The position numbers were made by a program, and so were the translations under genes. DNA of 64,000 bases. Origin: Streptomyces sp. NBC_00237. GTDB lineage: Bacteria; Actinomycetota; Actinomycetes; Streptomycetales; Streptomycetaceae. Below the pieces are notes generated by a model, which saw nothing but the letters and a program-made list of their open reading frames with translations, was not told the origin of the DNA and ran no database searches. Positions within the stretch are counted from its first letter, which is position 1. Every line of letters begins with the position of its first letter. The stretch lies in NCBI RefSeq assembly GCF_026342435.1, contig NZ_JAPEMT010000001.1:1730501-1794500 (forward strand), given 5' to 3'. This document shows positions 32,543-41,400 of this stretch, in pieces.

Positions 32543-33301
32543 CTAGCGCGAGCCGCTCGCCCGGCGGCGCAGCAGCCAGGTGCCGCCCACGGCGGACGCG
32601 GCCAAGATGGCCGACCCCGCCGCGATCTGGGGGGTGTCGAGGGCAGAGACACTGCCGCCGACTCCGGTACGGACATGACCGGTGGGGGTGGTGGGGGTGG
32701 GGTGAGGGGCGCTGGGCGTGTGGCTGGGTGTGTGGCTGGGGGTCGCGCTCGGGATCGTGGCCGTGTCCGACGCCGCCCTCACCACGACGTCGCCCCTCGC
32801 CGACCTCTTGCCGTCGGCGCAGGAGACGCTGATTCCGTACGTCCCCGGGGTCGTGGCGGCGGGCACCGTGAACTCGCCCGCCAGGGCCTGCTGGCTGTCG
32901 CCGCCGCCCAGGGCGAAGTCGCCGACGCCGAGCGAGGAGGCGTTGCCTGTGCCCTTGTCGTCCGGGCCGCAGGCGGTGGTGTGGACGACGACGGTGGTGC
33001 CGGGGGCGATGTGCTCCGGGGTGATCGAGAGGTGGCCGGGGAGCGGGGCGTCGGCGGCGGCGACTGCGTCTGCCTCGGGCCAGGGCACGTCGGCATCCGG
33101 CAGTGCCCCGGCATCGGACAGCGGGTCCTGGACCGAGGGCACGTCCTGCACCGTCGAGGACACCACGTCCTCCACAGGCTCGGGAACGTCCGCCCGCGCC
33201 ACCCCTCCCGTACCCAGCGCGAGCCCCGCGACGGCCAGTGCGGCCAGCGCGGCGCCGGTCGTCGGCCGGGCGCTGCGGGGGCGGGCGGTGCTGCGGGGCA
33301 T
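32543..33301 (-). CDS. Secreted/surface protein with C-terminal anchor, neighbour of class F sortase
   Basis: The 252-residue protein has a signal peptide (TTGAALAALAVAGLALGTGGVARA, cleavage near 37), a beta-rich domain (LSITPEHIAPGTTVVVHTTACGPDD...GTYGISVSCADGK) with two Cys, a Thr/Pro linker with TPSHTPSHTPSAP repeats, a C-terminal hydrophobic segment and an RRR tail. This is the layout of a sortase substrate but there is no LPXTG or LAXTG; VRTGVGGS lies just before the hydrophobic segment. AAGGAG precedes the ATG. It is 136 bases upstream of the sortase gene on the same strand. Confidence 0.82.
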   Translation of the reverse strand: MPRSTARPRSARPTTGAALAALAVAGLALGTGGVARADVPEPVEDVVSSTVQDVPSVQDPLSDAGALPDADVPWPEADAVAAADAPLPGHLSITPEHIAPGTTVVVHTTACGPDDKGTGNASSLGVGDFALGGGDSQQALAGEFTVPAATTPGTYGISVSCADGKRSARGDVVVRAASDTATIPSATPSHTPSHTPSAPHPTPTTPTGHVRTGVGGSVSALDTPQIAAGSAILAASAVGGTWLLRRRASGSR

Positions 33302-33564
33302 GGCGGGGCTCCTTCGGGGGCGTACCTCTCGTGCTTCCTGCTGCTGCGCGGACTGCTCCACTGCTCCGAGATAAGCGGTACGCCCCCCGGACCGCCTCCC
33401 GAGAACCGGCCGGGGCGGGTGGTGGGGCGCGTGCCCTGTCACCCGTACGCCAGTGTGTTCTGCCAGGTCAACGGGGGTTACGGGGACCGGCGTGCGGGCC
33501 GGGGCGGGTGCCGGACCGAATGGGTGATGCCGGGGCCCGTGCGGGGTCGGGGGGTGTTCCGGGC

Positions 33565-33628
33565 GTGCCCCTCAGACCTCGTGCCCCTCAGACCTCGTGC
33601 CCCTCAGACCTCGTGCCCCTCAGACCTC
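33565..33628. repeat. Four tandem 16-base repeats spanning the aminotransferase stop codon
   Basis: GTGCCCCTCAGACCTC occurs four times in perfect tandem (33565, 33581, 33597, 33613). On the minus strand each unit contains a TGA; the last unit supplies the final two codons and stop of the aminotransferase gene. Confidence 0.9.
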
Positions 33629-34408
33629 GTCCCAGGGCGCCGCCGCGTACACCGCGCCCAGCGTCTTCATCAGGTCCTCGTCGACGGGGAAGTCCGTGTC
33701 GCCGATGCGGTGCACCGCCGCGATGCCCTGCGAGTTGGTGACGAAGGCCGCGCGGTACGGGCCGAGGCCGTCCAGGGTGAGGTGCCGACGGGCCGAGGGC
33801 AGGCCGCCGGGGTCGGGGAGGTGCCGTTCCAGGAGGGACTGGACGGTGCCCTGGAGGGCGGGTGCGTTCGGCCAGACGACCGAAGTCCCGTCCCAGAAAC
33901 CGATGTTGGTGACGGCGCCCTCGGAGATCGTCCCGTCGGGGCCGGTCAGGAGGGCGCTGTCGTAGCCCTCCTGCTCGGCCAGGAGCGTGTAGTGGGTCTG
34001 GGCGAAGCCGCCGAGGTGCTTCACCTGGGGGAAGGGGCGGACGTACGGGACCGGGCGCAGGCTCACCGGGTGCTCGGGGGGCGTGGCGGGCGGGCGGACC
34101 GTGACGACGGTGGAGAGGGTGCCCTGCCAGCCGTAGCCGTACACGCGGAGGGAGGCGTCGCGGTGGCCCGACCGGGTGAGGGCCTGGCGGATCAGGGTGC
34201 GGATGCGGTCGCCGTCGAGGGGGGTGCCGAAGAGCTCGCGGGAGGCGGCGTCCAGGCGGGAGAGGTGGAGGTCGAGGCCCTGGATGCGGGTGTCGCGGAC
34301 CTGGGCGGCGGTGAAGTGGCCGTATCCGCCCATGAGTTGGGGGAGGAGGTCGTTGAGTTCCGCGGGGGTGGGGATGTGGCCGTCGAGCTCTGCGTGCAGG
34401 GTGGTCAT
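33620..34408 (-). CDS. Class IV aminotransferase / aminodeoxychorismate lyase-like
   Basis: The 262-residue PLP enzyme has the fold-type IV features: Lys130 in PFPQVKHLGG (likely Schiff base), the EGAVTNIGFWDG cofactor motif and GxTxxxxxxLL-like ending. The GFAQTHYTLLAEQEGYDSALL stretch fits the 4-amino-4-deoxychorismate lyase/D-amino-acid aminotransferase group. Exact substrate is not clear. It is monocistronic; its stop lies in a tandem repeat. ATG 34408 has no strong ribosome binding site. Confidence 0.87.
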   Translation of the reverse strand: MTTLHAELDGHIPTPAELNDLLPQLMGGYGHFTAAQVRDTRIQGLDLHLSRLDAASRELFGTPLDGDRIRTLIRQALTRSGHRDASLRVYGYGWQGTLSTVVTVRPPATPPEHPVSLRPVPYVRPFPQVKHLGGFAQTHYTLLAEQEGYDSALLTGPDGTISEGAVTNIGFWDGTSVVWPNAPALQGTVQSLLERHLPDPGGLPSARRHLTLDGLGPYRAAFVTNSQGIAAVHRIGDTDFPVDEDLMKTLGAVYAAAPWDEV

Positions 34409-34466
34409 GCGACCACGGTATGCGGGGGGTTCTGTGCGGGTGGGTGGGGGCTGGGGTCACTGCCCA

Positions 34467-34506
34467 GGGGCTCCGCCCCCGGGCCCCCGGCCCGCCTCCG
34501 GCGGGT
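34467..34506. repeat. GC-rich dispersed intergenic repeat, type 1, copy 2
   Basis: The same GGGGCTCCGCCCCCGGGCCC-type element as at 20296-20336, here between divergent genes. Because it lies in a divergent region, a terminator role alone does not explain it. Confidence 0.7.
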
Positions 34507-34577
34507 TTGGGCCCGCGCCCCAAGAAGTCTGAACTGTGCTTGACCTCAAGTGTGCTTGACGTACGAACCTTCTCGGC

Positions 34578-35180
34578 ATGGACATCAACAACGCCTCCGC
34601 ACCCGCTCCCCTCCGCGTCGCCGTCATCGTCGGCAGCAACCGTGAGGGCCGCTTCGCACCCGTCATCCGCGACTGGTTCCTTTCCCGTACCGAGGACTTC
34701 GGCGGCTTCGAAGTGGACGTCGTCGACGTCGCCGAGGCCGAGCTGCCGACCGCTCTCTCCTTCAACCCCTCCGACGCGGTCAAGGCCGAACTCGGCAAGG
34801 TGAGCGGCAGGTTGGCCGCCGCCGACGCCTTCGTCGTCCTCACCCCCGAGTACAACCACTCCTACCCGGCCGGGCTGAAGAACCTCATCGACTGGCACGG
34901 CCCCGAATGGCACGCCAAGCCCGTCGGCTTCGTCTCGTACGGCGGCCTCTCCGGCGGACTGCGCTCCGTCGAGCACCTGCGGCAGGTCTTCGCCGAGCTG
35001 CACGCCGTGACCCTGCGCGACACCGTTTCCTTCCACGGGCCGTGGGGCCAGTTCGACGCCGACGGGCAGCACCTCGACCCCGAGAGCGCCAACACCGCCG
35101 CCAAGGCCCTCCTGGACAAGCTGAGCTGGTGGGCCCACGCCCTGCGCGACGCCAAGACCGTGCGCCCCTTCTCGGCCTGA
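34578..35180 (+). CDS. NAD(P)H-dependent FMN reductase family protein
   Basis: The 200-residue flavodoxin-like protein has the flavin phosphate loop (VIVGSNREGRFAPVIRDWF), the LTPEYNHSYPAGLKNLIDW flavin-contact motif and FVSYGGLSGGLRSVEHL. Family members reduce FMN, quinones or azo compounds with NAD(P)H in the cytoplasm. It lies 45 bases before the two-subunit ABC exporter and may be co-transcribed with it. No substrate can be read. Confidence 0.92.
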   Translation: MDINNASAPAPLRVAVIVGSNREGRFAPVIRDWFLSRTEDFGGFEVDVVDVAEAELPTALSFNPSDAVKAELGKVSGRLAAADAFVVLTPEYNHSYPAGLKNLIDWHGPEWHAKPVGFVSYGGLSGGLRSVEHLRQVFAELHAVTLRDTVSFHGPWGQFDADGQHLDPESANTAAKALLDKLSWWAHALRDAKTVRPFSA

Positions 35181-35225
35181 GGCTGCCTGACGACCGCCCG
35201 ACGACTTTGAGGACCGGTATCCGCC

Positions 35226-36977
35226 ATGCGCGCACTCCTCGGCCTGCTCCGCCCCCGCCTGCACCCCTACCGCCGTACCCTCGCCCTTGTCGTGGCGCTC
35301 CAGCTCGCCCAGATCGCCGCGACCCTCTACCTGCCCACCCTCAACGCCGACGTCATCAACAAGGGTGTTCTCACCGGTGACACCGGATACGTCCTGTCCT
35401 CCGGCGGGCGCATGATCGCCGTGACCGTCGTCCAGGTGGCCGCCGCCGCGGCGGCCGTCTGGTTCGGGGCACGGGTCGCCATGGGGATCGGGCGCGACCT
35501 GCGCTCCGCGGTCTTCTCCCGCGTACAGGACTTCTCCGTAAGGGAAGTCGGGCAGTTCGGGGCGTCGTCGCTCATCACCCGGACGACCAATGACGTGCAG
35601 CAGGTCCAGATGCTGACCGTCCTGCTGCTGACCATGCTGGTCGCCGCCCCGCTGATGTGCCTCGGCGGCATCGTGATGGCGCTGAGCCAGGACGTGCCGC
35701 TCGCCCTGCTGATGCTCGTCTTCGTGCCCGTCCTCGGCGGGGTCGTCGGCACGATCGTCCACCGCATGCCCGTCCTCTTCCGGCGCATGCAGGAGCGCAT
35801 CGACCGCGTCAACCGCATGATGCGCGAACAGATCACCGGCATCCGGGTCGTCCGCGCCTTCGTCCGCGACCAGCACGAGCAGGACCGGTACGCCCGGGCC
35901 AACACCGAGCTCATGCAGATGGCGCTGCGCAGTGGCCGACTGATGGCCCTGCTGATGCCGTCCATCCTCATCGTGTGGGAACTCGCCACCATCGCCGTCA
36001 TCTGGGCCGGCGGTCAGCGCATCGACTCCGGGTCGTTGCAGGTCGGCTCGCTGATCGCCTTCCTCGGGTATCTGATGCAGATCCTGATGGCGGTGATGAT
36101 GACCGCGTTCCTGATGATGCAGGTGCCGCGCGCCGAGGTCAGCGCGGAACGCATCCGTGAGGTCCTGGACACCGAGCCGAGCGTCGTACCGCCCACCACT
36201 CCCGTCCGTGAACTCTTCGGACGCGGCCAACTCGCTCTGCGCGACGCCGACTTCAGCTATCCGGGCGCCGAGGAGCCCGTCCTGCGCGGGGTGTCCCTCA
36301 CCGCCCGCCCCGGCCGCACCACCGCGATCATCGGCTCCACCGGCAGCGGCAAGACCACCCTCCTCCACCTGATCCCGCGCCTCTTCGACGCCACGGGCGG
36401 CGAGGTGGTGGTCGGCGGCGCGAACGTCCGCGACATCGACCCCGACCTCCTGTCCCGCACCGTCGGCCTCGTCCCCCAGAAGCCGTACCTCTTCTCCGGC
36501 ACCGTCGCCTCCAACCTCCGGTACGGAAACCCCGACGCCACCGACGCCGACCTCTGGCACGCCCTCGGCGTCGCCCAGGCCCGCGACTTCGTCGAGTCCC
36601 TCGGCGGAGGACCTGGCGAGGGACTCGACGCCCCCGTCGCCCAGGGCGGCACCAACCTCTCCGGCGGACAGCGCCAACGCCTGTCCATCGCACGGGCGTT
36701 GGTCACCCGCCCCGGCATCTACCTCTTCGACGACTCCTTCTCCGCCCTCGACTACGCCACCGACGCGGCCCTGCGCCGCGCCCTGGCCGCCGAGACCGCC
36801 GAGGCCACCGTCGTCATCGTCGCCCAACGCGTCTCCACCATCCGCGACGCCGACTCCATCGTCGTCCTCGACGAGGGCCGCGTCGTCGGCACCGGCACCC
36901 ACACGTCGCTCATGCGGGACAACCAGACCTACCGGGAGATCGTCCTCTCCCAGCTCACCGAGGAGGAAGCCGCATGA
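35226..36977 (+). CDS. ABC exporter subunit A (heterodimeric, MDR-like)
   Basis: The 583-residue half-transporter has six membrane helices in the N-terminal 310 residues and an ATPase domain with Walker A GSTGSGKTT, Q-loop LVPQK, signature NLSGGQRQR, Walker B IYLFDDSF and H-loop IVAQRVST. The residue after Walker B is Asp, and DDSFSALD replaces the usual catalytic Glu, so this is the degenerate partner of a heterodimer. The partner gene overlaps by four bases (ATGA). It is strongly similar to the subunit at 51260-53035. Confidence 0.93.
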   Translation: MRALLGLLRPRLHPYRRTLALVVALQLAQIAATLYLPTLNADVINKGVLTGDTGYVLSSGGRMIAVTVVQVAAAAAAVWFGARVAMGIGRDLRSAVFSRVQDFSVREVGQFGASSLITRTTNDVQQVQMLTVLLLTMLVAAPLMCLGGIVMALSQDVPLALLMLVFVPVLGGVVGTIVHRMPVLFRRMQERIDRVNRMMREQITGIRVVRAFVRDQHEQDRYARANTELMQMALRSGRLMALLMPSILIVWELATIAVIWAGGQRIDSGSLQVGSLIAFLGYLMQILMAVMMTAFLMMQVPRAEVSAERIREVLDTEPSVVPPTTPVRELFGRGQLALRDADFSYPGAEEPVLRGVSLTARPGRTTAIIGSTGSGKTTLLHLIPRLFDATGGEVVVGGANVRDIDPDLLSRTVGLVPQKPYLFSGTVASNLRYGNPDATDADLWHALGVAQARDFVESLGGGPGEGLDAPVAQGGTNLSGGQRQRLSIARALVTRPGIYLFDDSFSALDYATDAALRRALAAETAEATVVIVAQRVSTIRDADSIVVLDEGRVVGTGTHTSLMRDNQTYREIVLSQLTEEEAA

Positions 36978-38869
36978 GCACCACCCAGGAGGAGGCCCCC
37001 ACCGGGAAGATCCCCACGGGGCAGGCCCCCACCGGAAAGGTCCCCGAGCGCAAGGGCCCGCCCCCGCAGCGCGGTCCCGGAGTCGTCGGCCCCCCGCCGC
37101 TGGAACGCTCCCTCGACTTCCGCCGCTCGGGCCTGCGCCTGCTGCGCATGCTCGGCCCCGAGAAGCACCTCGTGGCGGCCGTCCTCACCTCCGGCGTCCT
37201 CGCCGTCACCCTCGCCGTGCTGTCCCCGAAGATCCTCGGCGAGGCCACCGACCTCGTGGTGAGCGGGGCGAAGAGCGAAGCGGGCATCGACTTCGACGCC
37301 GTCGCCCGGGTCCTCCTCCTCGCCCTCGTACTCACCGTCGGCGGGGCCCTGTTCACCTGGATCCAGGTGCGGATCGCCATGGTCGTCGTCCAGCGCCTCG
37401 GCTTCCGGCTCCGCGAACGCGCCGAGACCAAGCTCGCCCGCCTGCCCCTCTCCTACTTCGACCGCCAGCCGCGCGGCGAGGTCCTCTCCCGCACCACCAA
37501 CGACATCGACAACGTCGTCCAGACCACCCAGCAGGCATCCGGACAGATGGTGCGCGCCCTGCTCACCCTCGTCGGCGTCCTCGTGATGATGTTCTGGATC
37601 TCGCCCCTGATGGCGTTGGTCACCCTCGCCACCGTCCCGCTGTCCGTGTACGGGGCGTACCTGATCGGCCGCCGCGCCCAGCCCCAGTTCGTCAAGCAGT
37701 GGGCGGTCACCGGCAAGCTCAACGGGCACATCGAGGAGATGTACACCGGGCACTCCCTGGTGAAGGTCTTCGGCCGCAGGAAGCAGGCGATCGCCACCTT
37801 CGACGCCCTCGGCGACGAGCTCTACGAGGCGAGCTTCAAGGCCCAGTTCATCTCCGGCGTCATCCAGCCCGCGATGTCCTTCATCGGCAACCTCAACTAC
37901 GTCCTGATCGCCGTCGTCGGCGGCCTGCGCGTCGCCTCCGGCACCCTGACCATCGGCGAGATCCAGGCATTCGTCCAGTACTCGTACGAATTCAACGGCC
38001 CGGTCACCCAGATCGCCGCCATGGCCAACCTCCTCCAGTCCGGGGTGGCCTCCGCCGAGCGCGTCTTCGACCTGCTCGACGCCGAGGAGGAGTCCGCCGA
38101 ACCCCCGCACAGCGGCAGCACCGAGCGGGCCAGGGGACGCGTCACCTTCGAGAAGGTCGCCTTCCGGTACGAGCCGGACAAGCCCCTCATCGAGGACCTC
38201 ACCCTCACCGTCGACCCCGGCCAGACCGTCGCGATCGTCGGCCCGACCGGCGCGGGCAAGACCACCCTCGTCAACCTCCTCATGCGGTTCTACGAGGTCA
38301 CCGGCGGCCGCATCACCCTCGACGGCACCGACATCGCCACCCTGCCCCGCGAGGAACTCCGCGCCCACACCGGCATGGTCCTCCAGGACACCTGGCTCTT
38401 CGGCGGGACCATCGCCGACAACATCGCGTACGGGGTGGAGGGCGAGACCTCCCGCGAGCGGGTCGTCGAGGCGGCCATGGCGACGTACGCCGACCGCTTC
38501 ATCCGCACCCTCCCCGACGGCTACGACACGGTCGTCGACGAGGAGGCGGGCAACCTCAGCGCGGGCGAGAAGCAGCTCATCACCATCGCCCGCGCCTTCC
38601 TCACCGAGCCCTCGATCCTGGTCCTCGACGAGGCCACCAGCTCCGTCGACACCCGCACCGAGGTCCTCATCCAGCGGGCCATGAACTCCCTGCGCCGGGG
38701 CCGGACCTCGTTCGTCATCGCCCACCGGCTCTCCACCATCCGCGACGCGGACGTGATCCTGGTGATGGAGGCGGGCCGCATCGTCGAACAGGGCACGCAC
38801 GACGAACTCCTCGCGGCGGACGGGGCGTACGCCCGGCTCTACGCGTCGCAGTTCGCCGCCGCGGCCTAG
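36974..38869 (+). CDS. ABC exporter subunit B (heterodimeric, MDR-like)
   Basis: The 631-residue half-transporter has a hydrophilic N-terminal stretch of about 60 residues with repeated PTGKxP words, six membrane helices, and an ATPase domain with Walker A GPTGAGKTT, signature NLSAGEKQLI and Walker B ILVLDEATSSVDTRTE with catalytic Glu. It carries the intact hydrolysis site of the heterodimer. It is similar throughout to 49326-51263. Exported substrate unknown; drugs, lipids or peptides are possible. Confidence 0.93.
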   Translation: MSTTQEEAPTGKIPTGQAPTGKVPERKGPPPQRGPGVVGPPPLERSLDFRRSGLRLLRMLGPEKHLVAAVLTSGVLAVTLAVLSPKILGEATDLVVSGAKSEAGIDFDAVARVLLLALVLTVGGALFTWIQVRIAMVVVQRLGFRLRERAETKLARLPLSYFDRQPRGEVLSRTTNDIDNVVQTTQQASGQMVRALLTLVGVLVMMFWISPLMALVTLATVPLSVYGAYLIGRRAQPQFVKQWAVTGKLNGHIEEMYTGHSLVKVFGRRKQAIATFDALGDELYEASFKAQFISGVIQPAMSFIGNLNYVLIAVVGGLRVASGTLTIGEIQAFVQYSYEFNGPVTQIAAMANLLQSGVASAERVFDLLDAEEESAEPPHSGSTERARGRVTFEKVAFRYEPDKPLIEDLTLTVDPGQTVAIVGPTGAGKTTLVNLLMRFYEVTGGRITLDGTDIATLPREELRAHTGMVLQDTWLFGGTIADNIAYGVEGETSRERVVEAAMATYADRFIRTLPDGYDTVVDEEAGNLSAGEKQLITIARAFLTEPSILVLDEATSSVDTRTEVLIQRAMNSLRRGRTSFVIAHRLSTIRDADVILVMEAGRIVEQGTHDELLAADGAYARLYASQFAAAA

Positions 38870-38884
38870 GAATGCGTACGGTAC

Positions 38885-38930
38885 GAGGAGGGGTGGGCCG
38901 GGACCTCACGGGTCCGGCTCATCCCTCCTC
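38885..38930. terminator. Bidirectional terminator between ABC exporter and histidine kinase genes
   Basis: GAGGAGGG...GCCGG.ACC pairs with GGT.CCGGC...CCCTCCTC around a TCAC loop, giving a stem of about 20 base pairs with few mismatches between convergent genes. It overlaps the last codons of the kinase gene. Confidence 0.8.
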
Positions 38931-40208
38931 CGGCGTCGTGGGAAGCGTCACCACGACCACCGCGCCCCCGTCGTCCGGATGGTTCGCCAGCTCGACCCGC
39001 GCCCCGATCGCCCGTGCCTGACCGAACGCGATCGTCAGCCCGAGGCCGCTGCCCTGCCCGCGCTCGGCGGCCCCCGTCAGGAACCGCTGCGGGCCGTCGG
39101 CCAGCAGCTTCTCCGGGAAACCGGGACCGTGGTCGCGGACCACGACCCGGGGCCCCTCGACCCGGACCTCCACCGGGTCCCCGCCGTGCTTGCGCGCGTT
39201 GACCAGCAGGTTCGTGACGATCCGCGCCAGGCGGCGGGCGTCCGTGCGCACGTACGTCTCCGCCGCTTCGGGTGCGGACACCTGTGCCGGGCAGCCCAGC
39301 CGCTCCGTGATGCTCCGCACCAGACGGCCCAGCGGATGCGTGGACAGATCCGGCTCCTCCGCGTGCGAGTCCAGCCGGGCGACCTCCAGGAGGTCCTCGG
39401 TGAGGGTGCGCAGGGCGTTCACCCGGTCCCGTACGAGCTCGGTCGGGCGGGACGGCGGCAGCAGTTCGGCGGCGGTCTGCAACCCGGTGAGCGGTGTGCG
39501 CAGCTCGTGCGCCACGTCGGCGGTGAACCGCTGCTCCGTCTCGATCCGCCGTTGCAGCGAGGCCGCCATGGTGTTGAGGGCGGCGGACAGCTCCGCCACC
39601 TCGTCCTTGGTCGCCCGGGGGCCGCCGGGGCGGATCGCGATCCGGGCGTCGAGGTCGCCGTTGCTGATCCGGCGGGCGGTGGCCGCCGCCGACCGCAGCC
39701 GCCTGCTCAGCCGGGACGCCAGCGCCGCCCCGGCCAGTGCGGCCAGAGCGACGACGACCGCGCCCCACATCACCAGGCTGCGGTCCAGGTCGCCGATCTC
39801 GGCGCGCTGCGCACCCAGCGGCAGCCGGACCGACAGCACCTGGTCCCCGATCGGCCGCGCCGCCCACACGCTGGGCGTCGGGCCCGACAGGTCCAGGTAC
39901 GTGTTGCGGCTGCCCGCCCTGGCGTTGGCGTCCAGCGCGGCGGGCAGCTCGGGGGAGTCGAGGGCGGCACCGGTGTCCTGCGGATCGACGTGCCCGGTCA
40001 GCTCGTACAGCTGGCGCACCCGGTACAGCTCGGCGACGGCCGACTCCCGGGCGGTCTCCGCGACCTGGGCGGTACGGGCCTGGTGGATCAGCACCCCGAT
40101 GGCCAGCGCGACCAGGGCCGCGCCTGCGGCGGGCAGCGCGGCGATCTTCCAGCGGAGGCTGAGCCCGGCGACGAAGCCCCGCACCCGGCGGGCGGCCCGG
40201 CGGATCAC
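38919..40208 (-). CDS. HAMP sensor histidine kinase without an adjacent response regulator
   Basis: The 429-residue kinase has two membrane helices (about 22-45 and 150-170) flanking an extracytoplasmic region, HAMP, HisKA with DVAHELRTPLTGL, N-box VTNLLVNARKHGG, G1 VVRDHGPGFP and G2 GQGSGLGLTI. GTG 40208 overlaps the stop of an upstream lipoprotein gene (GTGA). The layout of lipoprotein plus kinase resembles CseA/CseC of the cell-envelope stress system, but no sigma factor or response regulator gene is here, so the partner must be elsewhere. Confidence 0.92.
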   Translation of the reverse strand: MIRRAARRVRGFVAGLSLRWKIAALPAAGAALVALAIGVLIHQARTAQVAETARESAVAELYRVRQLYELTGHVDPQDTGAALDSPELPAALDANARAGSRNTYLDLSGPTPSVWAARPIGDQVLSVRLPLGAQRAEIGDLDRSLVMWGAVVVALAALAGAALASRLSRRLRSAAATARRISNGDLDARIAIRPGGPRATKDEVAELSAALNTMAASLQRRIETEQRFTADVAHELRTPLTGLQTAAELLPPSRPTELVRDRVNALRTLTEDLLEVARLDSHAEEPDLSTHPLGRLVRSITERLGCPAQVSAPEAAETYVRTDARRLARIVTNLLVNARKHGGDPVEVRVEGPRVVVRDHGPGFPEKLLADGPQRFLTGAAERGQGSGLGLTIAFGQARAIGARVELANHPDDGGAVVVVTLPTTPEEG

Positions 40209-41032
40209 GGGGTGGGTCCGGGGGTCTCGGGGGTTTCGATCTCGGGAGTCTCGGGGGCGGGGGTCTTGACGGTCGGTGGGGCCACGCTCCGCGGGACGCC
40301 GTCCTGGGGAGCGCCGGGTTCCCGGCCGGACTTCTGCCCGGGGTCGGAGTCCTGCCCTTCGCCGCTGTCGCCGTCCGAGCGGAAGCTCCGCACCTCGCTG
40401 ACCGTGATCATCCGGTTGCCGTCCCAGCGGTAGCGGATCGACTGCTCGCCGCCGTCGGTCGCCGAACCCCGCACGACGAGGTCGACCCCGATGGCCTCGA
40501 CGACCGGCCGTACGCCGCTGGTGTACAGGATCGGCACGATCTTCCCGTCCCGCACCGTGTACGCGGCCATCACCACCCGGCCGCTCTCCAGGTCCACCGC
40601 GCTGATCAGCTCGGGCTTCCCGTCGCCGGTCAGGTCGTGCAGCACGGCCGGGCGGATGCCGGGCCTCCCCGGCTTGTCGACGGGGCCGCGCCGGGTCAGC
40701 CGCCGCATGCGCGGGTCGGCGCGCAGGACGTCCGTCTGCTCCATGGCGGCGAGCCCGCCCGCCGGGACGGCGGGGGAGCCGGGGAGCGGCTCGGGGGCGG
40801 CCTGAAGCTCGGGGTCGGTCACCGCGTCGGAGGGCGAGGACGACTCGGGGGACCAGGCGGGCCACAGCGTCTGGGGGCGGGGCTGGGCAGTGGCGGAGGG
40901 GGCGGGCTCCGCGTCTCCGAGGCCGTTCGGTGCGCCGCAGCCGCTGAGCCCGGCCACGAGCGCAGCACAACCGGCCGTGGCGGCCGAGAGGACCGGAACG
41001 GCTCTGCGAGAGGTGCTCGGGGGACGGGGCAT
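40205..41032 (-). CDS. Lipoprotein coupled to a histidine kinase
   Basis: The 275-residue lipoprotein has lipobox LSGC near residue 30, a Pro/Ser-rich linker, and a domain containing HDLTGDGKPELISAVD followed by IVPILYTSGVRPVVEAIGVDLVVRGSATDGGEQSIRYRWDG, which resembles an FG-GAP/VCBS-type propeller fragment. The C-terminus is a charged, Pro/Glu-rich tail with PETPEIETPETPG. The stop overlaps the kinase GTG by one base. ATG 41032 is used; GTG 41041 is an alternative, and neither has a well-spaced ribosome binding site. It probably modulates or senses for the kinase. Confidence 0.85.
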   Translation of the reverse strand: MPRPPSTSRRAVPVLSAATAGCAALVAGLSGCGAPNGLGDAEPAPSATAQPRPQTLWPAWSPESSSPSDAVTDPELQAAPEPLPGSPAVPAGGLAAMEQTDVLRADPRMRRLTRRGPVDKPGRPGIRPAVLHDLTGDGKPELISAVDLESGRVVMAAYTVRDGKIVPILYTSGVRPVVEAIGVDLVVRGSATDGGEQSIRYRWDGNRMITVSEVRSFRSDGDSGEGQDSDPGQKSGREPGAPQDGVPRSVAPPTVKTPAPETPEIETPETPGPTP

Positions 41033-41041
41033 GACTCCCAC

Positions 41042-41400
41042 GACCTTATGTACCGCGCATCACGAGAACCCGGACATTCTGTAACAACCACGCGTACGCC
41101 GCCCCCGCCCAGCCCTCTTGGGCGGCAGGGCCTCCACCTAACCTCCTTGGGCGGCGGGCCCAGCCCCCTCCGCTTCCGCCTCGCCCCCTTGGGCGGCGGG
41201 GCCGCCCCCCGGGGGCGGAACGGGCGGGCAAGGGGGCGGCCCCTCTCGCTCCGGGCCCACCCCGGAGCACCCCCGCCCCACCCCACTACCGGCCGCACCG
41301 CCACAGGGCCCCCGCCCACCCCCCGTACCCAACACGCGATACACCCGAACGAGTGCCCCTCGTTTGAAAGTTGGCCCCCGCCGATAGCAAGGTGCCCTGC
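41042..41400. other. 359-base region with a dispersed GC-rich element
   Basis: It lies between the divergent lipoprotein and protease-inhibitor genes. CTTGGGCGGC words recur at 41116, 41155 and 41188, and the 78-base dispersed element occupies 41188-41265. I see no gene. Confidence 0.6.
41188..41265. repeat. 78-base GC-rich dispersed element, copy A
   Basis: The element runs from CTTGGGCGGCGGGGCC through GGAACGGGCGGGCAAGGGGG to CGGGCCCACCCCGG. It is almost identical at 49170-49248 and 53241-53318. The GGGGCCGCCCCC and GGGGGCGGCCCC parts can pair in several ways. Confidence 0.85.

Noticed and set aside
33565..33628. 16-base repeats as a possible CRISPR array
   Set aside because: Units are directly adjacent with no spacers and are too short; no cas genes are present.
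33588..36902. 1104-codon minus-strand open frame
   Set aside because: It runs through the aminotransferase gene on one strand and an antisense frame of the FMN reductase and ABC exporter; no single protein fold is recognisable.
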